64,000 nt of DNA, taken from assembly GCF_028009165.1 (NCBI RefSeq), contig NC_079243.1:4526001-4590000 (forward strand). Reading direction: 5' to 3'. This document shows positions 22,025 through 34,502 of the stretch, piece after piece. A program made the position numbers and the translations under genes. The DNA is from Akanthomyces muscarius (Eukaryota; Ascomycota; Sordariomycetes; Hypocreales; Cordycipitaceae). The notes under the pieces were generated by a model that was not told where the DNA came from, did no database searches, and saw only the letters and a list, made by a program, of their open reading frames with translations. Positions within the stretch are counted from its first letter, which is position 1; every line of letters starts with the position of its first letter.

Positions 22025-23419
22025 CTATTTCCACTTGACGACCGCGGTGCCTCCCTTTTTAAACTCGGGCATTTCTCCCAGCACCAGGCTCTTGTCCGTG
22101 TGCTCCTTGTTCGGGAATGTCGTGACCAACACCCACGGACGCAGTTGCGTCTCTGCCGATGCTCTCCCGACAAAGTCGTAGAGCTCGCCGAGCGTGCTGG
22201 TGGTGTTGAACCGAGCAGGCAATCTCGTGCCGTCGGGAAGCTGCAGACGAATCGTGACCGTGGGCTGCGACGCGTCAATGTCGGGGATCGGGCTGCTGGG
22301 GGCGGCGCCGCCACTAGCAGCAGCAGAGCTCCTCGACACAGCCGGGGCAGGCGCAGCAGCAGCAGCAGCCGGGGCGCCCGGGACAGGACTTCCCAGGCGC
22401 TGGCCGGAGCCGCCAAAGGGCTTGTACTTTCTGGGGAGCGCCTTGTACGGGGTGTCGTGCTGCTCGAGCTTGACGTCGACGGCCTGGTCGTGCTGGACGT
22501 TCATGAGGTGCAGAGGCGCACGGCCGGAGCGGATCATGGACAGGTCCAGCTGGTTGGCGGGGTCGTCGAAGCGTCGCAGCTCGCCGTCGTCGATGCTGAA
22601 GCCGTCTTGCCAGATGTGCAGCACGCGCTCGATGGGCTCGCCGCTGCGAGGCTGAGACGACGAGCCACTGGGGTCGGGAATGCTTCGGCTCTCAACGCCA
22701 TCGCCGCCGAGCGTCATGCCGGTGCCTCGGAACTGGTGGGAAGCGGTATTACTCGATTCGTCTTCGGAGTCGGCGCGGCCAGCGTTTCTGTTGTTGAGTG
22801 TTAGCAACCACATTTTCGTCGCAACTTGCTGCAGCATCTGTAAGAATGGGCGCCGCTTACTCTCTGGCCTTGGCCAAAATGTCGCTGATGATCTTCCTCG
22901 GACCATTATCCTGCTGCTTGGGATCTTGCACCGCCAGGCCAGACTTTTCGCCTCCGGCAAACAGGTTGCCGCGGCTTTCATCGTCATCCTCGTAGTCGTC
23001 ATCGTCGTCGTCATCGTCGTGATGATGGGCAGCATCTGACTTGGAGCTCCCGAGAGATCCTAGGGTAGCGACGCCTTTGCGCTTGGGCTGGGCGGTCGAT
23101 CGTGCAGGGCGCGAGGAGGAGGATGCGGGTGCCGGGCGGCCGTCGAGGGTTCGAGGACCTGTGTAGCTGGCATCGGCGGTGGCGGCGGCGGAGGAAGGGC
23201 CTGCCTCGGCGCCTTCATCTTCGTCCTGAAAGTACGAGTTGGAAGCGGCGGAGACTTGCCAGCCGTTGGCCTCGAGATATTGTGTCGCCTGTCGCGCAAG
23301 AGGTTAGCATCTGCCTCGATGATGGTGCGGTGGCGGGGAAGCAGCTGTACCTTTTCGGGGCTCGTGCCTGTGATGGAGCAGAGCTCGCTGACGAGGGCAT
23401 CTTGATCGGTGTCTGCCAT
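22025..23419 (-). CDS. SHP1: Cdc48/p97 adaptor Shp1/p47 (UBA-SEP-UBX)
   Basis: Three exons on the minus strand: 23351-23419, 22861-23288 and 22025-22787; introns of 62 bp (GTACAG..CAG, branch GCTAAC) and 73 bp (GTAAGC..CAG, branch GCTAAC); 419 aa. The joins give SPEKATQYLEANGWQ (a UBA-type fold) and KARENAGRADSED. Next come an acidic Asp-rich linker, the SEP domain (VLHIWQDGFSIDDGELRRFDDP), a Pro/Ala-rich linker with KYKPFGGSGQRLGSP, and the UBX domain ending in KGGTAVVKWK. Shp1/p47 binds Cdc48 and ubiquitinated clients in membrane fusion, proteasomal turnover and PP1 regulation. Without splicing, the first two exons look like unrelated short frames. Confidence 0.94.
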
Positions 23420-24858
23420 CTTGTTCGGGCTGTATGATTGCAAAGACAGACGTCGTTTGGTGTGCCGAATGGGTTGAGCGGAAGATGAATGCTGTGGAAG
23501 CGGGAAGAAGAGCTTCACGGTGAGCTGCCGCAGCTAACCAGGCACAGGCGGCATTCGTCATTGCGAATACCTGGGCTTGTGCTTGTAGCGCTCTGGTTCC
23601 CTGTAACCCGCCCTGGCGGAGTGCTCCCCACCTATCATGATCCCGCGCTAGCTCTTTTCGGAGCCATGCCAGCTTGCACCCGCGTATTTACATCGGCCTG
23701 TGTTGCGATTAGCTGACAACTTAAGCGGCAAGTGCGATTGACGTTATCGCACCATCCTTCTTGCGTTGTCTTGAATATAATGTTGAGTAGTCTTTCACAT
23801 GTATTCATAAAACCATCGCAAGCTGTGAAGCTGCCAAGAGTATGTAGACCCCGTGCCCTGCCAGCAGATGGCTTGTGGGTCTTCGGCACTTAGCAGTACT
23901 AAGATATTTTGTGGTCAAGTCGAGTATCTTGTGCAGCTCAAAGAACAACTTGCTTCCCCCACTACAGGCTTAGTTCTAAGATTACGAGGTCACCCCCGCG
24001 CCCAAATTCCGCCTTCCTGATACTCACCATTACCACCTACCATGACGCGAGCCTACCTAAAGCACTGCCTCTCGTTGACAACGGGCCAGCCTGTTGACTC
24101 TTGATGCAGCATTTGGGCCGAAGCGACTTTTCAGCACAAAAACGAACCTCATCAGCCAACGATCTGAGAAGAAGGCATTTTCTGCCGTCCGTCAGAAGGT
24201 TGTTCCTGCAGGGTTTTAATGGTAAACCTCGCAGTAACTGAAGCCCTGGCAATCATCGCCGGGTTAATTACCTCTGGGATGGCGAGTGAGGTGCTCTAGC
24301 TGTCATGATGGCAAGGGGCCAACAGCTGTTTGCCTGGATGCTACCGATCAGCTAACTCCATCGCCTCTGAGACTTCACGCGAAAGCATCGCCACTGTTGT
24401 GGTCATTGCATTCGTTGGTCGGGTAATTGGACAATATTTTTCGGCAGAGCCACGATCGGTCATCCGCATCGCAGCACAGGAAAGGTGTCATTGCTCGAGA
24501 ACTTGCGACATCCTCTTACATTCGACCCGAGATCACATATCATGTTGAAACATACCGCCAGAGCCATGACAACCACCAGTACTTATCGTTGAAACTCGCG
24601 ACCACAAGAAAGACCGACGCGATAAGATTTCATAGCCCGGCAGGACTTCGGGCCCGGCAGAACTCCGGCTGCATATGTTGATAGTCAGTTGGTAGCTCTC
24701 CAGCGCCTATCGCCATCATGCTGGCAAGGCTGTCTTCCAGATACCGAAGAGTGAAGGCGGATGGCCAGACCCACTGGATTGTGGTTTTAATCGTCCGCTT
24801 GTTGCCAGCCTGGAAATGACACGGCGCATGCATCAGCAATACGGCTCACGAAGTCCCA
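23420..24858. other. Intergenic, 1.4 kb
   Basis: Promoters of two divergent genes, SHP1 and the zinc-finger gene. Short reading frames are present but none has recognisable features. Confidence 0.45.
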
Positions 24859-25875
24859 ATGTCATCCAGCAAGCTTCCGCGGCCGGCCCTGCCAGAGACC
24901 ACGACCAGTCGCAATGGGGCTCAGCCGTTTGCATTTCAGGAAGGAACTCCTGCATCGGATCAATCATTCTATGGCACATTTTGCCAAGGACCGTCTGCAG
25001 TTACAAAACCGACTGATCAAAGCTCCATGTCCTCACCAGATGTCTATGTCCCGCTTGCGGCGAATCTCAGTGGAAGATTGGGTTCGACTTTGTTACCTGC
25101 CGGCCGACTCATCGATAATCATAGACTGGGTTTTCCTAATACCCTGATGCAAACTCATGACCCGACAATGGATCTCCAACGAGATTACGAACGGCTTATG
25201 GCAGCCAGGCTTACCAGCGATGCCATGATTGATGGGCAGCCATGCGAGACAAAGCTGCAGTTCGCACCTTTAGTCGGCTTGGCTCAGTCGACATATCAAG
25301 GCATTGGCGCAATGGACCTGCGAACTGAACAGCTTGAGTTCATGACAGAACACGAAGCGAGTGGTTTCTTGTTAACCGGCGACAAGCAGCGATTGCAGAA
25401 TAGCAAAGGGCTGGTTCTGGGCGACTACCCAGTCTTCCCGGGAATTCCGGGCCCGACTTCCTCAAATGACGATTCCAAAATTAATCTGAATTCGGTGGTG
25501 CACAACGACGGCCGGCTCACCTCCTCGTCACCGATCGATACAGGCATTGATGTCCAGTCTTCCCTCGCTCTTCAATGCCCGCATCCATCGTGCAACTCCA
25601 AGGCAGTCTTCAAGCGTCAGTGTGATCTGGACAAGCATCATCGGCTTCATTTTCGCAAACACTTCTGCAGAGTTCCTGGGTGCCGTCAAACCGATTCGGA
25701 ATCTCCGCTGGGGTTCGCGACGATGAAAGACAGAGATCGACACGAGAGATTGCACAATCCGGCAATTACATGTCAATACTGTGGGAGACTTTTTAGCCGA
25801 ATTGACAATCTTAGAGAGCATTGTCGGAGACGACATAAGGATGCACAGTGTGGACACACTGCCAGACTAGACTAG
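24859..25875 (+). CDS. C2H2 zinc-finger protein, putative transcription regulator
   Basis: Intronless, 338 aa. The first 230 residues are low-complexity and probably disordered. The C-terminal 100 residues carry three C2H2-like units: CPHPSCNSKAVFKRQCDLDKHHRLH, a middle unit beginning RKHFCRVPGC and ending in HERLH, and a compact CQYCGRLFSRIDNLREHCRRRH. The last is a canonical TFIIIA-type finger; the first two have the longer spacing common in fungal regulators. Such proteins usually bind DNA in the nucleus. Its target is unknown. It stands upstream of the MFS / monooxygenase / GMC stretch, but nothing in sequence proves it regulates them. Confidence 0.82.
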   Translation: MSSSKLPRPALPETTTSRNGAQPFAFQEGTPASDQSFYGTFCQGPSAVTKPTDQSSMSSPDVYVPLAANLSGRLGSTLLPAGRLIDNHRLGFPNTLMQTHDPTMDLQRDYERLMAARLTSDAMIDGQPCETKLQFAPLVGLAQSTYQGIGAMDLRTEQLEFMTEHEASGFLLTGDKQRLQNSKGLVLGDYPVFPGIPGPTSSNDDSKINLNSVVHNDGRLTSSSPIDTGIDVQSSLALQCPHPSCNSKAVFKRQCDLDKHHRLHFRKHFCRVPGCRQTDSESPLGFATMKDRDRHERLHNPAITCQYCGRLFSRIDNLREHCRRRHKDAQCGHTARLD

Positions 25876-27320
25876 ACATTGTACGTTGAAGTTTTTCCTG
25901 AATTTTGCTCTGTGCGCGTGGAGTAACGGCAACCTTACAATTGTCCCATCGCACCAGCAGCCAGAGTGAGATTCTGCCATGGCATGCTGTGATTTTAGAC
26001 ATTGACAGCCATAATACCTATACATGCGTCCCCCCCTCCCCCACCTAATGCGTCCGGTTCCGTGACGGCCCTATTATAACCCCAGATTGACTACATGCGT
26101 CGCTCTGAAGTTGACGTTGGATGCAGTGCTGTACGCTGTCGGGAGAAAGCAAATGCTATGAGGGACAACACCCACTATGCAAATGAGGCTCTGCTGCCCT
26201 CTGCTACTTCGAGCCATCTATATTGGACTTGCTTGCTATGCCCTGGAGTGTCGCATTTTGTGTGGGGAGACCTGGTCTACCTTGAATTCATCTGAGTGAG
26301 GCTCCCTGCCATGACGACCGAAGCCGTATGTGGCTGCGGCGTATAGATTACTAGCTAGCTAGTAGATAACGTTAGACTTTACCTACATGCCGGGGGCCGT
26401 GCATGATGAAGGCCGTATATGCTGGGGGCCGTACATGCTGTGGCTGGGAGCCTGATCTGATAGTATTATAAGGGGCGTATTGTTAAGACGACTCGAGAAG
26501 GCAGCCGTGCCAAACGATCACGCGGTCTCTCCACACTGACGAGGCTGAGCAACGCTGAAGCCCCTTTCAACCTTTTCGGAGCGTTTCGCCCGGGCCAAAA
26601 TCTTGGCAACTGAGACCAGATGGTGCTTCAAATTGCCTTGGCATTCGGGTTCTGAAAGTGCGACTTTCCGCAACATTGCCATTTGGGGGGGCGGCACGGA
26701 CATAGTGGCGTTGACTAAGGCATTTGAGTCCTGTTTTTGGCCGCCGCTATTACCATTAGCAAGAGACCCGCGATGAGATAGAGTCATTTCCTGAAACTTT
26801 GTTTCGGCGGGCAGGAACTTGACGGAGAGGATTACGCAAAACGCCGTCCAATATCGGCAATGCCTTTGTGGAGCGGGAGCTTGTGCAAACGTTGATTTTT
26901 TTTGTCTGCGTCAGCACTGGTGACAGGCCTGCATACTTCTGGGTTGATAGTTGTATAAAATTAATCCCCGGACACACAATGCATCCATTTGAAGCCACTT
27001 TCGGCGCCCTGTGCTGTTGTCTGTCAGCCTGACTGCATTCCCCATTCACTAGATTTTGTCTGCAACTAATCAAACATTGAATGGCGAACAGTAACAACGT
27101 CCACTTCGAAGTAATTCCGCTACTAGAATCACCTTCGCCTCAGATGCACGACACATAGGCAAGGATAGTAGACTTCGATGCCTTGAAGTTGTGTGTATGG
27201 CGCTAGTTTTTGAGAAGAACAATGGTATCTAAACGATATAGAGTTGAGAGCAAGCTGACCTCAGGGTTTCACAAGCACACAATTTCAGGGGTTTCAACCA
27301 TACTTTCCTTCGCACAGGCC
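25876..27320. other. Intergenic with short GGGGGCCGT repeats
   Basis: About 1.4 kb. Imperfect repeats of GGGGGCCGT(A/G)CATG and related units occur at about 26389-26445, next to CTAGCTAGCTAG. Two minus-strand frames (26518-26787 and 26756-27097) are open but have no recognisable domain and overlap in different frames. Confidence 0.4.
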
Positions 27321-29217
27321 CTAATCATTTTTCTTCCCAACATAGCCGCCCTTTCTTAGCCCAAAGAAAGACGTCACGAGTACGGCAACTGTACTAGCAA
27401 AGATGGTCCAGAAGGCGGCTCGATAGCCTTCCATCAAAGCAGCTTTAGGGTCCCGGACTGGCGAATGTTCAGTGACAGAAGCGGCGATAGCCGCAGTCAC
27501 TGCGAGACCGACCGAATTACCGAATTGAGCAACTTCGCTAAAAACACCACCCGCTAAGGATTGTGTGTCGGAAGGAAACGCATCAGAGATGACTAGGTTT
27601 GATAGCGTGAAAAGTACTAGCGACATGTTAGGAGTCTGATTACACAGTGAAAAGCGACGTCTCATATCGACAAGTGTAGAAAATTGACACATACCATCAG
27701 GATTTACTGGCGAGAGAAACATTGCCCAGAATGGCGCAAGCCAGTAATTTTCGCCTATAGTAACGGTAGCCATCAATGGCGGTGCCACCATGGTGATCAA
27801 TGCAGATACGACTGCTAGGGTATGAACCTTAACACGCGATATAAGATATGCTGTTAAAGCATTGACACAAATACCCATTACGATGTGAGGAAGAAATCGA
27901 ATAGAGCTTTGTAATGCAGATAAACCCTGGACCTCCTGAAAGCTGACAGTCTTCAGTTAGTGACAGATAGCTTATGTGGCTCAAGTACTTACTAAAGCGT
28001 AGTAAAGTATTCGATCCCATTTAGAGATGCCCAGCAGAAAAACACCGATACACAAATTGAAGTGAAGGATGCCTTCCGCCAAAGGCTATTTGGGATAAGG
28101 GCTGGCCGGCCATGTTTGGTCTGGTAGTCCATCCACACTGGAAAGGCGGCTAGCAAAATCAGCGAGACAACTAGCAGAGCAATACTTTGAGGCTGCCTGA
28201 TTGTCTTATAGGATGTAGTAAGTGTGGCCAAAACATAGAGCAACAGACCAAGAGCAACACTCATGATTACAGCTCCAAGCCAGTCTATGTCTTCAGTGAG
28301 GCGGCGAGTCCACTTCTTGTCCGATATCGGTGTCACTGAAGGCAGAGACCAGATAGACACTGTTGCGAGAACAAAATTAATGATCGCCATCATGTAGCTT
28401 TGAGAAAGTTAGTGCTTGCAGACCATCTTGGTGAGACGATTTGGGGATCATGTGTCGGCAAACGTCGAAATGAGTCATGTACTTACTATGCCCATCTCCA
28501 GCCAATCGTATCAGTAAAAATGCCACCGAGCACTAAACCGATCGCATAGCCCAGAGGCTGTCCCATACCATTCATAGCAAAGGCTACATTGCGCCACGGT
28601 CCTTTTGGAAACGTGTTGGTGATGAGGCTCACAGCTGTCGGTAGACACATAGATATTGCCACGCCTAGCAGCATGCGAAACATGATGACTTGCAAACCAG
28701 TCTTAGCAAAGCCAAGCGCGATAGTGAAGATGACAAAGAGATAGCTGCCGACAATCCAGACGGGCTTGGCCCCAATCGCGTCTGCAGCGGCACCAAAGAT
28801 CAGGAGTAAGCAGCCCGCAGACAAGGCAAATACTGCGGCTGGCCATAGTACGAGAGCTGGTGGGAGGTTCACTTCCCGGGCGATGCGAGGTAGGGCAGCG
28901 ATAAGTATGCCAGAGCCCATTGTATTTAGAAAGCTGATGCCAGCAAGCGTCACAATAACCAAGACTCCTCTGGTCTTGGACACCTGGATCCCACGTTCAG
29001 GTTGAACCTCATCACCAGCACCGACAGTTGGCGTAGAGGGAGGAGAGTCGGGCCCCTGAGATAAAGAGATGGCGACACCGGTCCGATCATCGATGCTGCT
29101 TTTTCTTCGCACCAAAGATAGAGGCACGGGCTGTGCTATGCCAGATTGCAGCGGCAGAAGCTCAGTATCGGCCGTGCTGGGAGCCGCTGGGACATTGTTG
29201 CCCAGATATTTTGACAT
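27321..29217 (-). CDS. MFS exporter, DHA2 / 14-TM drug-proton antiporter type
   Basis: Four exons on the minus strand: 28487-29217, 27993-28397, 27695-27942 and 27321-27616; introns of 89, 50 and 78 bp with GTAAGT, GTAAGT and GTATGT donors; 559 aa. The joins restore GWRWAYYMMAIINF, FTTLYFQEVQGLSALQSSIRFLPHIVMG and NPDVLFTLSNLVISDAFPS, all matching the family pattern. An alternative start is the ATG at 29253. A hydrophilic N-terminus of about 95 residues precedes the first span. Motif A (GAAADAIGAKP) and a motif C-like stretch (GMGQPLGYAIG) mark a proton antiporter at the plasma membrane, exporting toxic compounds or metabolites. It lies about 1.4 kb from a flavin monooxygenase on the same strand, a common pairing in metabolite loci. 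Confidence 0.9.
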
Positions 29218-30608
29218 TGCAGGCCCGCCGCTTCTGCTCTGAAGGATTGCCATAACGGGTGGGAAAAAATGATGCAAGTCTGAAAGATAGCGCAGCAGGA
29301 TGAATGGCATGGTGGTAGGTCGCTGGATCACCCAGCGTATATTTATAAAGCTTCCCCGCCCTCTGTTAGTCATGAAGATCTTTTGTACGCCACAATTTCC
29401 AAGTGCACCTGTATAGCACACACCTGTCCACCGATATGGACGTTTTTTGCCAGGCCTTGGCAAGTAGCACCTTTACGTGGCATAATCGCCGCAAAAGCAT
29501 AGCAATAGTGTCAACAGGAGACGCTGTGCTATAATACGAGCGTGAAATCATCGGTGGGATTACTACACCTGCAATACGGGGTTGATTGAGTATGATTGAC
29601 AAACTTATCATGATTGTGCCAAGTCTGTTCTGTGTAGGCTAGCGAATAAATGAGCCTAACCTAAACCATAATGTTCATTTGCCTGATCCACAAGGCACTA
29701 CGGAGTGCACCGTTGAGTGCACCGTTTATCTAGCCTTTTTTTTTGCTAGATTGACCCCAGCGTACGCCTAAAAGAGATGTTGTGAGTTACAAGGATATTT
29801 GCTGCTCGCAACATTGGGGGTGAGCTGTCACTACTTACCAGCAGTAACTATCACAATCTCATAAATGACGGAGGACGCAGAAAAGCAAAAGATATACTGA
29901 TAGCATCACTACGTTGGGCTGATCGCTCACTAACTTTATCCCGTCGCGGTTCTACATTATATACCTCGAAATCTAGTATTTCTAACTTTATTGACCCCGG
30001 CGTGTGGCCGAATGTGGCTAACGAGTTGAACAGCAGATTCAGGGCCAGTCCATGCCTGACGCAAAATGCGCAAAAGACAAAATAAAACGGGGGTATCCGC
30101 AACAACACCAGAACTAGCTCAATGATTGAGTATCCCTACCCTGTTGCGGCCTGAAAACACATACATAGAATCTGAAATTTAGCGTCAAATCATCTTGAAT
30201 TCTGGGATTAACTTGGCAGCTACGCCGGGGAAAAGCACCCGGGCGTTGCCGCAAGATGTGACTAAAAACGGGGAGGCTGAGCTATCATAGTACGCCGATC
30301 TAGAAAGTGGCGGCCAGCTAGTATGCACGTCTAAATTGGACCACCTGTCCGAGGAAGTAACCTTACAGGGGTTTAAAAATTGCAGGGCGAATCACGCAAG
30401 CACGAAATGGCTTGGCTCGGCAGCAAGGTTCAGAGCTGTGTATTGATATGCTTATGGACTGCTGAAAATTTAACCTACATTGGCTAGCACCCGGGCAGCG
30501 CCCAGGTTTGATGAATCCACCCAAGTCAGCTAGCTATTGGCGAGAGACATTGCCATGACTGTACCATATGCCTAGTAGTCGCAGCTTGACGGTGCCACAC
30601 AAAGAGTA
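29218..30608. other. Intergenic, AT-leaning
   Basis: About 1.4 kb between two minus-strand genes, with no supported gene. It should contain the promoter of the MFS gene. Confidence 0.45.
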
Positions 30609-32287
30609 CTACTCATTGTATACAACTTCCGCAAACTTCATGACGCTAACAAAAGCCATAGTCGCCAACAACCCCCCGGCACCTGTAAGCACTCGTTGCG
30701 TGATCTTCTTCTGCATTGCCTCCTTCTCTCTGACAACAGTGAACCTCTCATGCCCAAACTGGATCCTCGCGTACAGGGTTGTCCAATCCAAAGACGGCAC
30801 CCATCGACTGAGGAACGCGTCGGCGACTTTTTTGGTCCGGGCTGCAGTCGATCTGACGCCTACACGCAACTCGTAGTAATGCTCCATAGCCATGTCCACC
30901 ATCGCGTGGACATCGGGGAGACGATGTCTGGAATAGGCCTCAACTGTACCCGGGGTGCAAAATGGCTTGCTCGGATCGCCAAGCTCAGCGCGATCGCGAA
31001 ACTCTTGGAAAAAGATTCTCACGTCTTCAAGCCCGGTGATCATGCCCATGGCATGGAAAGGCGTCATGCTGTGGGAGCTGTCTCCCAACAGAACAGCGCA
31101 GTCTTTGTAGCCCAGCTGGCCGCACTTGACGGATTTCAGAGGGATCTTTTGATGCGCAAGAAATTGCTGGGTAACATCCTCGGCGGAGAGGATTTGAGGG
31201 ATGATGCCAGGGAACTCGTTGTCGAAAAAGGCGGCAAACTCATCCGGGTGGGCTTCATAATAGCGTACTTTGTCCGTGTCGCAAACCATGCCTGCTCGAA
31301 AAGATCCATCCTGGCTTTATTAGATGATATGTCATGAGCAAAGAAAGACTCGACTCACGAAATCAGGCTGGCACATGACGATGCTTTGGTCTGCAGGCCA
31401 CACATGAAGGCAAGTCGACTGCATCCGATAGCTGCCGTCCGGGGCGGCAGGAAAAATGAAGTCGCACCACAGCGCCTGCAGATATTCTTGTGAGAAATCC
31501 ATATGGGACTTTCTCATCATGCATTGTCGCACACTGGAGTACGTTCCATCAGCACCAATGAGAAAGTCAAATTTGACCGATGTAGTCTGAGACGTCTCGA
31601 CGGGCATGGGCTTTGAGGCCTCGCGTTTCTCGCCTGATCCGGCAAAAGGTGTTGGCTTGTTATTGAACACGTCTTCTCGGGAATCATTACTTACAGTCTG
31701 CTGCAGTACTTTTCCAAACCACGGACTCGAAGGCAGCAACCTGGGCATCAAAATTACAAGCCGTCAACCTCTGGTTGAAGAAGAGCTTTGCGTTAGGTTC
31801 GTCCATCAAAGCTAGCATAACGTGCTTCGTGATTTTCTCCCGTGGCAGTGTGTGCAAGCACTGGTATTAAAGTCAGTATGCCCATCAAAAACAGCGCAAA
31901 TTATTTACCTGTCCCTGAGGTCCATATACCATTGGTATGTTCTTGATGTTTCCATGCGCATCTCTTGTATGAATCATGCGAGTGTCAATGGGTCGTGAGT
32001 TGTCTAGTATTCTGTCTAGGAGTCCAGGAACACCGGCCTCAGCAATTGCTCGAATTCCGCGCTCTGAAAGAGCCAGCGGTATAACGGCGATGTCTGGCCG
32101 GGCACTCTGGCTTCCGTAGTTTGGATCTAGGCTGAGGTTAATAGAGTTCTATAAAGCATTCAGACCTGAACGGACCATCTCTGAGCTCGTATAGCTCTAC
32201 CGCGTATCCTCTTCTCGCTGCATACAGAGCTGATAAGGCCCCAACCGGACCACCACCAACAACAACGACCTTTTGAGGAGGAGCCAT
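30609..32287 (-). CDS. Kynurenine 3-monooxygenase-like FAD monooxygenase (divergent paralogue)
   Basis: Five exons on the minus strand: 32176-32287, 31909-32126, 31695-31860, 31359-31633 and 30609-31310; introns of 49, 48, 61 and 48 bp; 490 aa, a normal KMO length. All phases agree. The N-terminal half matches kynurenine 3-monooxygenase: [87 protein letters not shown]-terminal hydrophobic segment ([17 protein letters not shown]) could anchor it in a membrane, as in true KMOs. The second flavin motif is changed: residues 333-353 read [21 protein letters not shown], where KMOs have [21 protein letters not shown]. It may hydroxylate a related aromatic amine rather than kynurenine. Intron 1 has a weak donor, GTCCGT. 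Confidence 0.86.
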
Positions 32288-32530
32288 GTTTCCAGTTTGG
32301 AGATATAGAACTTTTGATTCAGTGTAGAAGCGTAGAGAGATCTATGATGGATGTTCGTATTCTGGTGCGTGTATCCGACACACTTAAAACAGGAGCATGG
32401 CCAAGCATCTTTAAATATCTGGACAGAAAGTGGCAGCCTAGTGTGCACAGCAGAGTTCCAAGTGTTTTGCGCAAGTTGGCGAAATTGACGTGTTCCCCAG
32501 TGAGAGCAATGCGCCCTCGAGGCTCTCACC

Positions 32531-32575
32531 TGCACGGCCACCAGCTGCACGGCCACCAGCTGCACGGCCAGCAAT
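32531..32575. repeat. 15-bp tandem repeat
   Basis: The unit TGCACGGCCACCAGC occurs twice in full, followed by a partial third copy. It lies about 245 bp upstream of the monooxygenase start, in its promoter region. Confidence 0.8.
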
Positions 32576-34433
32576 GCAGGTAATGAAGATATCGCTGTTT
32601 TTTTGCATATTTATCAATTGAATGACGTTGATGATTTGTGTCAACGTATTATCGCGTCACTATATCGTGACCCCACCATTACGTGTTGAAAGGAAGAGAC
32701 ACATTGCTGATGATCGCGACACTTCTGGGGCTGTAAGAAAGCTACCCAAAACAGTACTATAGTGATCACGTTGTTAGTCCTGGTAGAACTGCGAGGAATT
32801 TCCCATACGCTACTATAAATTGCACGTCGCTGTCACTGCTTTACCGCGCAGCAGAGTGCTGCAGTCAGTCACTAATTTTCGCAGGTTCGGGCATGAAGCT
32901 CTATATTTTTAAGACTGCCATGCTTTTTTCTCATATACCCTTTGCTACTATGTGTTAAATCTTTTCTCTGTGTAAAAACTTCTATGCAGCATCTTTTTTG
33001 GTAGCGGTCCATCACCAATCTGTATTGTGCTGGCTTCTACTGGAGCTGCGAGTGCATGAGACTTCGCCATTTCTAGTTCGGTCTATGTCCCAAAACAAAA
33101 ATTGTACAGATATCCAAGTATCGTGATTTGAGGTCTAGTACTGATTTGGTTTTGGTGCTTTCATTTGTTGACTGGTCTTCCCGTTAAACGGCAAGCCCCA
33201 TACAAGTGTAGCAATGCGTTAGCCGTTAGAGCCGCAGCCACTCGTTCAACACCGGGAAGAGCCGCATTTTCTCGATTGAACTTGACTTGACGAGCACTGG
33301 GCTCAGTTGAAACTTATTGCTAGCCCTGGAAACGTATTTCAGCTTCCGAACGAATCACTCTCTGAGGGTACAGGCTCGGAGAAAACCCACATGTGAAGCT
33401 CTTCGTTTTAGTGCAAGGTGACCGCTGTTTCTGCCGCCCAACAACCTTAAAAATAGTCGGTGCGACCAGGATTAGCACTGCCTGAGGACCTCAAATCAGA
33501 GTTACGAAGGAAAAGGCATTACGGATCGGCATGTGGAATTTTATGTTTTGTTTAAAGAATGTGTTGTACGTTATGTGCGGTGGTTTTTCGCCGAACCCTG
33601 TCCAGGTTTGTAGGAGCTTCTGGGCTCCTACTAAAGCATTAGAGGACAGCGCCACGATGCGGCGACTGGAGAAGATTGAGGTATGCCGAGTTCATATGAT
33701 GAGACTACAGCCAAAGCTGCCAGAATATTAGTGCGTTCCATACTTGACACGTCTGGCGCAGCACGATATCGTATTGGTCCTTTACCTGGTTGACCAAGAC
33801 ATTACTGAGCCTCTGTTAGCACGGTGAGGCCAACCGTTGGCCATGGCTAACAGCAGATACAAATCAGCACTCTCGCTCACCCATCAAGTTGGCCACTCTA
33901 TTCACCCTGCCGCCTTGCTTGGGACTATTGCACTATTGCTTGTGTTGGCACAGTAGATGGATTGTCTGTATCATTAAATTTTGTAAACTCGGGAGACATG
34001 TCGACTTACCACGGCGGCGCTCGCATCTGCAGGTCACTGGAGCTAGAGGGGCACATGTAACACCCGATAAACCGGGCTCTCTCGTCAACTTACCTAGGTA
34101 GGCACAAGTATTTAAAATTTATAATTGCCCTCACGGTTGATAAATCGGGGGCCTGCGAGCTCATTTTCCTCGGGCGTTCGGTGCCGACAAAGCCGCAGCA
34201 GAACTCAATTGAGAGCAGCGCGACACGCCACAAATCCCCGCTACATATGTGCTGTCAATACAACTTCGAAACGCCGTTTTGCACGGATCCAGGGCATGTG
34301 ACGGTGGCCACGCTTAATAAATTAGTGTCTGCTAGCCGCAGAAGGACTAGAATAGTTATAGTGGCGATCAATAAGCACCCACATTTGCCCACCGTCCCCA
34401 TCCAGGGCAGGAAGCTTCCGAGAGTCGCACCGA

Positions 34434-34440
34434 TATAAGG
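34434..34440 (+). promoter_or_regulatory. TATA-like element of the GMC oxidase gene
   Basis: TATAAGG about 65 bp upstream of the ATG at 34503. Confidence 0.4.
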
Positions 34441-34502
34441 CGCGGGGTATTTTGTACTATCCCCGCGCTTTCTTGCTCCTTCAAGATTCCAAAATCTACA
34501 AA

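Larger units (their letters stand above)
32288..34502. other. Divergent intergenic, monooxygenase / GMC oxidase
   Basis: A 2.2-kb head-to-head gap with the 15-bp tandem repeat at its left and a TATAAGG box at its right. No gene recognised inside. Several short frames are not supported. Confidence 0.45.

Noticed and set aside
26518..27097. Two overlapping minus-strand frames as a possible transcription-factor fragment
   Set aside because: No zinc cluster or other motif can be seen and no splice join links them convincingly.
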